DNA of 64,000 bases from contig CM036617.1 of NCBI GenBank assembly GCA_020746105.1, positions 140,705,845-140,769,844 on the forward strand. The letters are read 5' to 3'. The notes under the pieces are model-generated. The model had not been told where the DNA came from, searched no databases, and worked only from the letters and a program-made list of their open reading frames with translations. Each line of letters opens with the position of its first letter. Within the stretch, counting starts at the first letter, position 1. The translations under genes and the position numbers were made by a program. The stretch is from Trogon surrucura (lineage: Eukaryota; Chordata; Aves; Trogoniformes; Trogonidae). Shown piece after piece: positions 1-10,900 of the stretch.

Positions 1-356
1 ATACTGAATATGATGTATATGGAATTAAATACTCCCGTTGGTCACCTGTCCTGTCTGGTACTTACCAGAGAGGCAACCTTTACTTCCTTGTGACCCTGTT
101 TTACTTCCCAGCACTCCCAGCATGGCACACAAGATCCATCAGTGACCTTGGTCACTATAGAAAAAAAGTATAAACAAGAGCCTTTCTGCATACCAAACCA
201 ATCCCTGTAAATATCGGGCATTACCACTTGTAGCAACAGTAGCATGTTTTTTTGGAGACAGTGTATAACTTCAGAATGTGCTGTCTCTCAAAGGAGACTT
301 AGCTGAAAAGTAAAATCACTAAACAGAATTGGTTCTGTTTAGCTCAAACCAGGACA
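1..356 (-). mobile_element. ERVL-type LTR, cut by the window edge
   Basis: On the minus strand this begins with TGTCCTGGTTTGAGC, the usual TGTCCT opening of avian ERVL-type LTRs. It then runs parallel to the LTR at 12584-13300 read on the plus strand. Shared blocks include a TTTTACTTTTCAGCT stretch, GCCTTTCTGCA, a GACCTTGGT stretch and CACCTGTCC. The 3' part lies to the left of the window. It sits in SMC1B intron 1, in the same orientation as that gene. No retroviral coding sequence is visible. The family is assigned from general features; the exact subfamily is unknown to me. Confidence 0.7.
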
Positions 357-1311
357 CTTTCCAATACAGAACAGTAAGGATAGGATGATAAAGAATACAC
401 TGATACTAAAGAAGAGTTACTTACAATCATATATCTCACTTTGATTAGACAACTGAAGAAACAACAGGAATTTAAAAAAAAATCTAAACCATACACTAAA
501 TCATTACCAGACTGGGCAAACTGAGTTCATATGCTACACCCATCAGTCTGGTTCTTTGTTAGGAGAACTCTCACCTCCTCTTTTACTGATCTCTGGCAAA
601 CAGAAAATAAAAATCTCAGTTGCTGAATGGAGCTTTCAGAATATGGGAATTGATTTTTTAGACTTTCCAGCACGCACAGATTAACAATGAGGAGTCAGAT
701 CTACAGACCAAGGCTCTTGTGAGCTAAACTACAAAGCAGACCACAGACTCAAACCAAGAACTAGCTTTCCATTGCTACAGAGTATTAAAGTAAGACCATC
801 TTTATGTGACATTGGTAAGCTGAATTACAAACTGGAGCGGCAAAGGCACGTTGTGCTGTTCGTAAAACACTCGTTCTACAAGGGCTGGAAAGAATAGACA
901 ACTAGGAATGGAAATTCCTTCAACCATCCATCGCACCTGTGCCCTATGCTGGAAAAAAAAAGTCTATACTTTCAGATAAAGAAAGCAATGGCAGATGAGA
1001 AGCCTCCCAAACTTTGCTTGTGCTGCCGTCCCCTCAGGTGTATATGACGAGATTTTAAGCAGGCCCTTGAGCCTTTACTTCCCTTCCACAAGCAAGTTGT
1101 CATCATCTCCACCCATCCAGCGCAGCCACGCTGGCCTTATTCCTTGGCCTGCCCTTGGCGCTGCTGTTTCCTGCCCGCGAGGCCTCTGGCGTTCACAGAA
1201 CTGGAACAGCGAAGACCCCCAAACTGGAACCTCGATCCTGACAGCTACGGTGGAGAAGCAGGGCCACCGGCTGCCCCCTGACGCCCTCGCCCCTGTCCCC
1301 TAGCCTGCTAC
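357..1311 (-). other. SMC1B: SMC1B intron 1 (part)
   Basis: Single-copy-looking intronic DNA between the LTR and the SMC1B donor, AT-rich on the left and GC-rich from about 1020. Open frames in the GC-rich part show no recognisable protein and are treated as chance frames. Confidence 0.6.
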
Positions 1312-1420
1312 CTGATCCATTGGGCCCAATGATGCAGTTGAACTTCATGAAGGGGCCGATCTCCTGCTGCCCCCGCCACGACTTGAAATCCTTCAGCACC
1401 AGCAGCTTCATGTAACCCAT
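1312..1420 (-). CDS. SMC1B: SMC1B first coding exon (partial gene)
   Basis: This exon encodes the N-terminus of the meiosis-specific SMC1 subunit of cohesin, a nuclear ATPase that holds sister chromatids together and organises chromosome axes. Read on the minus strand it gives 36 codons plus one base. They contain the SMC opening (LKDFKSWRG, IGPF) and the start of the Walker A loop (IIGPNGS), ending in GGATCAG followed by the donor GTAGCA. The next exon, outside the window, should complete GxGKSN. FKSWRG fits SMC1B better than SMC1A, which I recall as FKSYKG. The start has a strong context (G at -3, G at +4). Its head-to-head position with RIBC2 is the arrangement known in human, which supports SMC1B independently. 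I found no second coding exon between 1 and 1311. Confidence 0.87.
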
Positions 1421-1662
1421 TCCTGCAGCGGAAGGGGGCAGGGAGGTGAGGCCCTTAAGCTTGTGAACGTCCCCTCCCCGAAATTTTAATAAACAACAAG
1501 TATAATTTACTGGTTTGCCTCCTGGGGAGGGAAAACCCCCTCCACCTGTGCTCGGTACCCAGCTGCTGCCCCACCCCCCCCCCCCGGCCTCGCCACTCAG
1601 GGGGCGGTGGCACCGCCCCGCGCGCGCCCTCAGTGGCTGCCCGCCTCGTGCTGCTGCCTCGC

Positions 1663-1670
1663 CACGTCAC
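1663..1670. promoter_or_regulatory. CRE-like site (CACGTCAC)
   Basis: The complement reads GTGACGTG and contains the TGACG half-site bound by CREB/CREM/ATF proteins. CREM-type factors drive many testis genes, so the site is plausible in this shared promoter. It is one short match in GC-rich DNA and could be chance. Confidence 0.3.
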
Positions 1671-1715
1671 GCGGTGATAAAGCGCGCGCCGGGAGTGAGG
1701 TGGGCGGGGTTTGCG

Positions 1716-1729
1716 GTTCCCATCGCGAC
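1716..1729. promoter_or_regulatory. Imperfect RFX X-box-like site
   Basis: GTTCCCATCGCGAC resembles the RFX X-box (GTNRCC, short spacer, RGYAAC), with about three mismatches. It lies 76 bases upstream of the RIBC2 start codon. RFX factors control many ciliary genes and RIBC2 is a ciliary protein, so position and function agree. The mismatches keep confidence low. Confidence 0.3.
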
Positions 1730-1804
1730 CCGGTGTGTTTGCGCTGCGGGCGGGCGGGAGTGTTGCTGCGCTCGGCTTCGGCGGCCGCTTGCCCTTTCGG
1801 AGCT

Positions 1805-1921
1805 ATGAGCAGGCTGGGGCCGCAGCGAGACCTACAGGAAGCTGCCGCCCTCGAGCGGCGGCGGCAGCAGGAGCTGCAGCGACAGAAACGCATTTTCAAC
1901 GCGCGAGTCCGGACCATAGGG
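1805..1921 (+). CDS. RIBC2: RIBC2 coding exon 1
   Basis: Residues 1-39, ending in TIG at phase 0 before the donor GTGAGG. The ATG has G at -3. It lies inside the CpG island and carries the N-terminal charged helix with the conserved [10 protein letters not shown] block. Confidence 0.93.
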
Positions 1922-4900
1922 GTGAGGGCGCGACCCAAGCCCCTGCCCGGGCCGCGCCGTAGCAGGGGAGGGATCGCGCCGCACCCGCACCCCGTTCTCT
2001 CCTGCTCCGATTTGTCTGGGGAGAGCGGTCTAAAGCGGGGGCGATCCTAGGGAAGGCCGGAGAAGGGGGCAGCCGGGCAGGCCCGGGCGGGCGAGGCTGG
2101 GGGTGCCCGCGCTGGGAGGGAGGCGGGGGCGGCGGAGGCGGCCGCTCCGGTGGCTGCCGGGAGCGCGCGGCTCCTGAGCGCCTCTCGGGTGGGTGCGGGT
2201 GGAGCGGCGGGAGTGAGGGGGGAGAAGGCGACCTGGTGCTGCTCTCGGGGGGTGGAGGCGCTTTTGAATGTTGCTGGCGAGAGCAAGGTTGTACTCGCTA
2301 GGCACCGTCGAGAGTTGTATTTGCCAGTTGTCACTGAGTGGCTGTGGGGTGTGTCTGTGTGCGAGAGTCGTAGACTCATAGAATTACAGAATGTCAGGGG
2401 TTGGAAGGGACCTCAAAAGATCATCTAGTCCAGCCCCCCTGCCAGAGCAGGATCCCCTAGGGCAGCCACACAGGAACGCGTCCAGGCGGGTTTTGGAAGT
2501 CTCCAGAGAAGGAGACTCCACAACCTTCCTGGGCAGCCTGTGCCAGTGCTCTGTCACCCTCACAGTGAAGAAGTTTCTCTTCATGTTGAGGTGGAACTTC
2601 ATATGTTCTAACTTAAACCCATTATTCCTTGTTTTATTACTGGGCACCACTGAGAAGAGATTGTCTCCTTCCCCTTGACACCCACCCCTCAGATATTTAT
2701 ATAAGTTAATAAGGTCCCCTCTCAGCCGCCTCCTTTCAAGGCTAAACAGCCCCAGTTCTCTCAGTCTCTCTTCACAGGAGAGATGTTCAAGTCCCTTGAT
2801 CACCCTCATAGCTCTCCGTTGGACTCTCTCCACTAGGTCACTGTCTCTCCTGAATTGAAGAGCCCAAAACTGGACACAGGATTCCAGGTGTGGTCTCACC
2901 AGGGCAGAGTAGAGGGGGAGAAGAACCTCCCTGGACCTGCTGGACACACTTTTCTTAATGCACCCCAGGATCCCATTGGCCCTCTTGGCCACAAGGGCAC
3001 ATTGCTGTGCCATGGACAACTTACTGTCCACTAGGACTCCAAAGTCTTTCTCCATGGGGCTGCTTTCCAGCAGGACATCCCCTAATCTGTACTGGTGCTT
3101 GGTGTTATTTGTCCTCAGATGCAGAACTCTGAGGGGGTTGATGTCTCACTGCTATAGGGTTCAAGGATGAGATTTCGGTTTTACTTGATGGAAAAGTAAA
3201 GCCCTTTGTTTCAGTATCTCTGTAGAAGTTACCATAATGTACTGTGCTTTGGGGTGAGACAGAAACTCACAAAGTCAGCTCAACCAACATGGCATAAACA
3301 AATAAGTGTTTTTTTACCTCTGCTGTTACTCCCACCATCTGCTTGATTCTCTCTAGAATCATGGAATGGTTAATGTTGGGAAAGACCTTTAAAATCATCA
3401 AGTCCAACCATCGGTCATAACACCACTATGACCACCAAGAAGCTAGAAAGGTACTGTGAGGGATTTATTGCTGAAAGGGATTCTGCAGTTTGTCGCTGTT
3501 TTTCATCAGGCAACGTAAGATTGATCCGTCAGCCCAGGTTTACGTATATGGAGTTAATTGATGTGTCTGGTTTTTCTTGGAGTGGATGTCAGAATGTGAA
3601 CACTCTTCAGTCTGTGAAGATCTCTGGGGATGATAGCTTTGTTCTGGTGGGTTTTACCTACAGTCATCCATGCAGTTTGCACCCTGAAGGTCAAGATTTT
3701 GTGTTGTATTTTATACCTAATTAAATTTTGGATGCAGTAGTTCATTTAATCTTCCTGTAATATATCCAAAAGCCCACGTTAAGATTTTCTCTATGTGCAT
3801 GGAGGGAAGAGTGCTGTAAGATGATGTTAGTTTAAACTTACGCTTGTAAAGTATTTTGAGTGCTCTGTGCTGATGCATATATGCATATATCATGTGTAAG
3901 TGCTGTAGCATTAACTAATGTAGAATCAAATTTAGAATTGGTGAAAATAAGTCCAAACTGTTGGTTCTATGGGACTGGTAGAATTGCACCATGTCAATTT
4001 GATCCATCTTGTCTCATGTATGGAAACATGCCTCAGGTCATTGGAAAGTTATCTTCACTTTGACAGGACCTTGAATTTATTCTTGTCAATCTTATGCAAG
4101 AGTCATCATAGTTGCGGAGTAAAGTAGCAGTTCCCGCTTAACGAACAGTGCAGGTTGTGCACCTGGTACAGCATCCGGACACATATGGTGGCCAACAATT
4201 ATACCTAAGTGGAAGGAGCTAATGAAATTTTTTAACAGATGTGGGATGGGTGTAGGAAGATAGTGCAAATTTCTTCATCAGGAAACATGTAATTTCACAG
4301 TATCACAGTATGCTAGAGATTGGAGGGGACCTCAAAAGAACATCTAGTCCAATCCCTCTGCCAGAGCAGGAACACCTAGATGATGTTAGACAGGAAGATG
4401 TCCAGGCGGATTTTGAATGTCTCCAGAGAAGGAGACTAATAATTTCTCTGTGAGGTGGCTTTTTTAGAGCCTTAAAAAGGAAATGTAAACCACAAATTCT
4501 CAACTAGCAAAACAGCGTAGCTTATTGTACTTTACTGAGCAACACTGAAGTACACCGTCTGAAGGTCTTAGGTCTTTCCCAGATACTTTCACAGAACTTA
4601 CCAGGCGCGTTTTGATACATTCATATAAGACAAACATTTAAAATGAAGAAGGCCCCATTGGAAGAATTTTGTAAATATTTTGTTTAACATCATTCAATAT
4701 ACCTTATTCATTGGCCGAATGATGACTACTGACAGAAGGGGCTGTTTTTGTCGTTTGAAGTTACTCCAAGTCCAAAGCATGAAGGGTCAACAAATTTGTA
4801 CCGTGCTATACTATATCAGTATTTCTGGTGTGGTATTTCTGGTGTGGTTTTAGATTCTTTGCTTTCTCTTTCTCTCACCAGTTTAACTGAGCATCTGAAC

Positions 4901-7900
4901 TATTTATACATAAATGCAAGTAGATGAGAGATTAGCTGCTTCAAACTGTTCGTAGTAAGGGATTTGTTGTTTTAACACTTGAAAGTTAAACCTATAGTTG
5001 TATTGAAAGCTTGGTTTCCCAAAGGAGACCCATAAATGAGCTGATATTTAATGTCCGTGACAGTGGACAGTGATACCTTGTAGTATTCTTTATGGTTTTG
5101 CTCTTGCTTAGAGATCTGCCTCTTTGCCTGATTAGTATAGTGAGTAGTCCTTTACAGTATTAACAGTGAGTATTTTCAGCCATGGTCCATTTAGGTCTTT
5201 CTGTCTTGATCTGAATAGTTTTTACGCAAAGACTATCAAAATAGTTTACTAGATTCTTGAATAATTATTTTTTACAAATCTATTTTTTACAAATGGCATC
5301 CTGGGGTGTATTAGAAGGGGAGTAGCAAGTAGGTCAAGAGAGGTCCTCTTGCCCCTCTACTCTGCCCTGGTGAGGCCACATCTGGAATATTGTGTCCAGT
5401 TCTGGGCCCCTCAGTTCAAGAAGGACAGGGAGCTGCTGGAGAGAGTCCAGTGCAGAGCCACAAAGATGGTGAAGGGAGTGGAGCATCTCCCTTATGAGGA
5501 AAGGCTGGAGGAGCTGGATCTCTTTAGCTTGGAGAAGAGGAGGCTGAGGGGTGACCTCATTAATGTTTATAAATATGTCAAGGGGGAATGTCAGGAAGAT
5601 GGAGCCAGGCTCTTTTCAGTGGCGTCCACTGACAAGACAAGGGGCAATGGGTGGAAGCTGGAACACAGGAGGTTCCATAAAAATATGAGGAAAAACTTTT
5701 TTGCTGTGAGGGTGACGGAGCACTGGCACAGGCTGCCCAGGGAGGTTGTGGAATCTCCTTCTCTTGAGACATTCAAAACCCACCTGGACACGTTCCTGTG
5801 CGCTCTACTGTAGGTGATCCTGCTCTGGCAGGGGGGTTGGACTAGATGATCTTTAAGGTCCCTTCCAACCTCTAACATTCTGTGATTCTGTGATCTTTAA
5901 AAGACTGAAGTGATGTGACCAGTAGGAAAAAAAAAAAAAAATCATAAAGTCCACATATCTGCCTATTAATTTGCTACCTTCTGCTAACAAATATGAGACA
6001 TGATTCTTTTGCTGACGTCATAGAATCATAGAATGATTTTGGTTGGAAGAGACCTTTAAAATCATCAAGTCCAACCATTATCTAACTCTGCCAAAGCCTA
6101 CTTCTAAACCATGTTCCTGAGCACCGTATCTAGGCAGCTTTTAAACACATCCCTGGGCAGCTTTGCTCAGGTACTCTCCAGGGATTTGATTATGCTCTAC
6201 TGTAACTGTCAGCTCATTGTAGATGTCAGCAAGTATCTCAAATGCCAACCCAGTATTGCATTTTGGAAACTATGTGAATCCCACTCTTTCAGTTAATACT
6301 GAAAACTTCTTTCTATTCCCTGTTATTTCTTTAGTGTACGTTTAGGGAACCATCTACGTTTTTTTCAAATCTAAACTATTACAACTTCCTGTCATCTTGA
6401 CTGTCAAAATACCTGCTTTATAAATGAAAACAGAACAAGAAGAAAAGTAGAAATGCAAACTATGATGGGGAAAACATATTCTGTGTAATGCAGCTTAATA
6501 TGTTTTATTTATAGCTCTATGTATCATGTAAATTCGGTGTTTTGTTCTGATTCTGTGGAAGAATATACCTATCATTAAAATGAAGCAAACAAAGAAAATT
6601 GCTGTTTCTGGATTTTCTTTTTATGTTACCTACGTTAAGTAGCAATGGGCATATAGTCTGTTGGTAGTATTTTTATATCTACCTTGTACACCTGTGATTC
6701 ACTGTAACTTGACAATGCCTGGTTTTAGTTGTTCAAACATAATATCTCTTAAAGAGTTGCTTATTTTTTTCATTTTAATAGATTGATAAAGATGCATTGG
6801 ATGCCCAGGTCAAGGATAGAAAGATTCAAGAAGCAGCTGAAAAAGCCCGAAATGAAGAACTTGGTATATTCATAGATACTATGATATTTCTGTGAAGAAT
6901 TAAATGTAATTTACCATCTCTTTCCTGCTTTCTGTTTCCCTTCATGTGCTTCAGATTGCCATATTTATTTCCAAATGGAGCCAATCTCCTTGAATCTATA
7001 TAAATGTGTTGATCAAGATACGTATATATATATATATAAGCATGGTTGTAGGCTTTTCTCTGTATTCACATACACAAACTGAATACTATAATGTGTAGTC
7101 CTATTTATATTTGTACATTTGCTTTAGTACAGTATGTGTTTTCCTTAGTATCTTAAGATTTATATTGATATGATTAAACTGGTATACGGTTGTTAATAAG
7201 CTGTAATTCAGTGTTTTCTTTTAATAAATGTTGACAAATAACATTGTTTAGAGACCTGAGGATACAGCAGCATTTAACAAAAGGCTTAATACTGTTCTTT
7301 TCAGAGTAACAGTGGCAAATTTGATTGCTTTCTTGTAGAGTATGGCCATTTTCTGTCTTCTCTTCTTCAATAGAATATATAGATTCTATAGAATACTCTA
7401 TAGATTATTATTGCTGAAAGTTAGACTCGCGTACAACAGGGCTGTAAGTAGGAGCCATTGCTGAGTCAGAACCTGTAGCCACGCAAATATTTCATCTGTG
7501 TCCCCTGACCTCAAAACCCTTTGTGGCCCTCTGTGTTTGGAATGCTTTCCTGTGGTATCATGTGAAAAGGTCCCCCAGACTGAGCTCCCTGTGGGTTTCA
7601 AAAAGAGCTGGAGTGGAGCTGCCAACTTCCATGCTGTGCTTCTATGGCTGCTTGTGATTTTCCTGGCAGAATACCTGTCAGACTCTGACTCCCAGGGGAC
7701 TGCCAGAAGCAATGTGTAGTCTGGCAACAGAGGAAATGATCTTTTCTTGTGAATTATATTTAAATAGCTAAAATGTCTAGTTCTGGGTGTTTGTTTTTCT
7801 TTAAATCAATTAGAGCATTTTGATTAAATAGGCAAGGGTTATTAAGCTCTTCAAAGGGTTATTAAGCTCTTTAAAAACCAATTATTTTAGTGCTCTGGTT

Positions 7901-10900
7901 GGAAAAATCATTGAAATTATGAAACGGCTATCTGTATTCCTTTAATTGGGAGCCCATTTCTTGTTTGTTTTTTTCTTTAATGAGCCATTTAATATATTTC
8001 AGTTGTAAGTGTAAACTAAGAGTTTATGGGAGGAATTAGTATGCAGTACATTTCATGTGCTACTGCAAGATTTAATCAAATGAAACCTCATAGTTCTAGA
8101 AGTATTTGTAATGGCCTTTGTTTTACATGCATCTGTTTCATTGTAATGTTAATAAAAGAATTGATACCTAAAAACCAGAAGGTAGTATTACTAACATTAG
8201 CGGGTCTGCTGGACTGGTGCTTGTAGATCAAAGACGTTTTCCTAAGATATAAAGACTTATATTGGATTTATTCCACTTCAAAACTTGTTTTTCCATCTTA
8301 TGTGTGCACTTCTAAGAGTTGTGTTTTCATTGTGTTCATTTTTCCCTAGCTAATGAAATGAAGCAAAATGATAAGATCATGTGTATGTTAGAAGAACGAC
8401 AGAAAAATGATATCAGAAACATAAATAAGGCTATCAGCGAATTTCAGAAGAATTTTCAGAAGCCAGAAACAAGACGTGAATTTGACTTGTCTGATCCGCA
8501 AGCCCTAAAGAAGGATAGACCTGCTCGACTTTCTGACAATGATCCTCGATGTACTGTATCTGGCTTGCAGAAGTTCATGGGTGAAGATTTAAACTATCAT
8601 CAGAGGGTGAAATTTCAAAAGGAGCAGTTAAGGGAGTGGTCTCTTCAGCAACAGAGAGACTTGAAAAACGCATTAGCTGATCAAAAATACACAGGTAATA
8701 AAAGAAGACAACATGGCTTTTGTCTGCTTTTTCTGAAATTCTGATGTGTCTGTCAAAAACATGGTGTAGCCTATTGTGCCAGTTTGACATAGCAGTATTT
8801 TAGTATATTCGGTTAGAATGTATTGTTAGAAATACTGCAGCAGTTTTTCCAAGCTCTAATATGTTCAATATCTCAAGAAATCTGTATTTAATAATGTGAT
8901 GATTGTAATATTACTTAGTTTTTATTTCTGTTTACACCTCAAATCAGAGCATTCTGAAGAACCATCTGTTTTGCATACTAGATGGTGCGTTTACTTCATC
9001 AGACCAATTTGTCCAATCTTTAACTGTTTTAGAGCAGACAAGTTAATACTTATTTTTCTTTTCCAGTTTGTCAAGAAACTTTTTTTTCTGTAGTCCTTAA
9101 TATACCTTTTCATTTTAGCTTTGTATAACTGTTAAGATAAGAACGGTTACATAATAAACTGATTTCATGAGTCACCTGGAATTCCAAGATGGAAAGCTTC
9201 AGTAGTAAGATTTTGAAATAGTTTTGTAATTCAGCTTACTCTATCTGTACCTCCTCTTTCCTCCCTCTTCCTCTCCTTCCCTCCCCGCAGCTTACTCATA
9301 TGGCACATCATAGAATCATAGAATATTTTCAGCTGGAAGAGACTTTCAAGATCAAGTCCAACCTTTTCCTCCCCTTATCAACACCACTAAACTATGCCCC
9401 TCAATGCAACATCTAGCTGTCTGTTAAGCACTTCCAGGGATGGTGACTCCAGCACCTCCCTGGGCAACCTGTTCCAATGCCTGACAACCCTCACAGTAAA
9501 GAAATTCTTCCTAATATCCAACCTGAACCTCCCCTGGTACAGCTTAAGGACATTTCCCCTCGTCCTGTCAACTCGGCACTAGGGAGAACAGACCAACCCC
9601 CGCCTCGCTACAACTTCCTTTCAGGTAGTTGTAGACAGCGATAAGGTCTCCCCTCAATCTCCTCCATTCATGCCTATGAATGACTAAATTTCCTTTTAAT
9701 CTAATCTAGATGATCTTCATGACAAGGACAGGATTGTACTTGACCAAAAGACTATGGAGCAACAACGAAAAGAAGAAGAAAACAGGCGTGCTGTTTGTGC
9801 AGCTACTAAAGATTTCAATAGAAGCCAGGTAAATTAATATTGGGTTGCTTGGTTTGTTTTTTAGAAAAGTGGAGACATAGTGGGAAAGAAGACGTGCAAA
9901 GTGCAATGAGTAATGATGTTTTCACATTGACTGGTGATGATGGAGGTTGGGGCAACAGTCTCCTCTTAGTTCTTATTATCTCTTGGTGTGTTGTATAAAT
10001 TGGAGTTACAACTAGTTTTCTTTCTAAGGTAGTTAGATAAGTTTATGTTTGGGTTTTGTGGGGTTTTTTTGACTATGACACAGCTTTAAGCTTTTTATTG
10101 GTTTGGGTTTTTTAATGAGCTGGTGTGTGGGTTTTCTTGTGGGTTTTTTTTTGTTTGTTTTTAGGGTTTTTTTTTTTTTCTGAATGGTTGAGAAAAGCTG
10201 CTCTTTTTCCCTGAAATTATGTGCTGGCACAGTTGCTGCTTTCCTTTATTGATCATGCAATCTAGATGTTTCAGGTTTGCAGGCCTTTCAGTGATGTAGT
10301 CTTCAAGAGAAAGCTCAGTTACAGAGGGATTTTCTATACATGTTTTTCCCAAGAGAGAAGATTAGATCATTCAGCCTGAGAATGAACCTCACAGAAAAAA
10401 ATCTCTGTATCTGGGAAAAGAATATCTCTGTATCTGTGGTTCTGTGATCTGACCATCAATGTATTGAACAGGAGTCTCCTGCAGTTTCAGCATTCTGAGT
10501 AACTGGTTTGAACCTTAACTTCTCACACTGCATTTTGCTCTACACACATCTGCTCTACACACATCTGCTCTACATGTTCGTGGCTGCCAGAAGAGGAACC
10601 CACCCTTTCTAAGTTATTATAATTTGGATAAAGTATGATATGGGAATGCATCTTCAGAGGGAAGAAATTTCCTAGAATTTGGCTTTGTATCACTTGTCTC
10701 CGTGGCCATCATTTGTAGTCCTTACGGTTGCCATTATCACAGAATGACAGAATGTTCGGGGTTGGAAGGAACCTCAAAAGATCATCTAGTCCAGACCCCC
10801 TGCCAGAGCAGGATCACCTACAGTAGGTCACACAGGGACATGTGCAGGTGGGTTTTGAAAGTCTCCAGAGAAGGAGACTCCACAACCTCCTTGGGCAGCC

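Larger units (their letters stand above)
1421..1804. promoter_or_regulatory. Bidirectional SMC1B/RIBC2 promoter and CpG island
   Basis: Only 384 bases separate the SMC1B start codon (minus) from the RIBC2 start codon (plus). GC and CpG content rise sharply from about 1560 and stay high to about 2250, giving a CpG island over the RIBC2 first exon. No convincing TATA box is visible near either start. A run of C lies at about 1576-1585. A CRE-like CACGTCAC is at 1663-1670 and an imperfect RFX X-box-like palindrome at 1716-1729. One gene is meiotic and the other ciliary, so shared germline (testis) expression is a reasonable inference. Transcription start sites cannot be read from the sequence. 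Confidence 0.7.

Noticed and set aside
42-245. 67-codon minus-strand frame
   Set aside because: Lies inside the ERVL-type LTR, which is noncoding.
995-1303. 102-codon plus-strand frame opposite the SMC1B exon
   Set aside because: GC-rich antisense frame in SMC1B intron 1, no homology recognised.
1607-1804. In-frame upstream extension of RIBC2
   Set aside because: The frame is open but has no ATG before 1805, and RIBC2 homology starts at 1805.
7398-7727. 109-codon frame (minus) and 73-codon frame (plus) in RIBC2 intron 2
   Set aside because: Open on both strands, no known family, within an intron.
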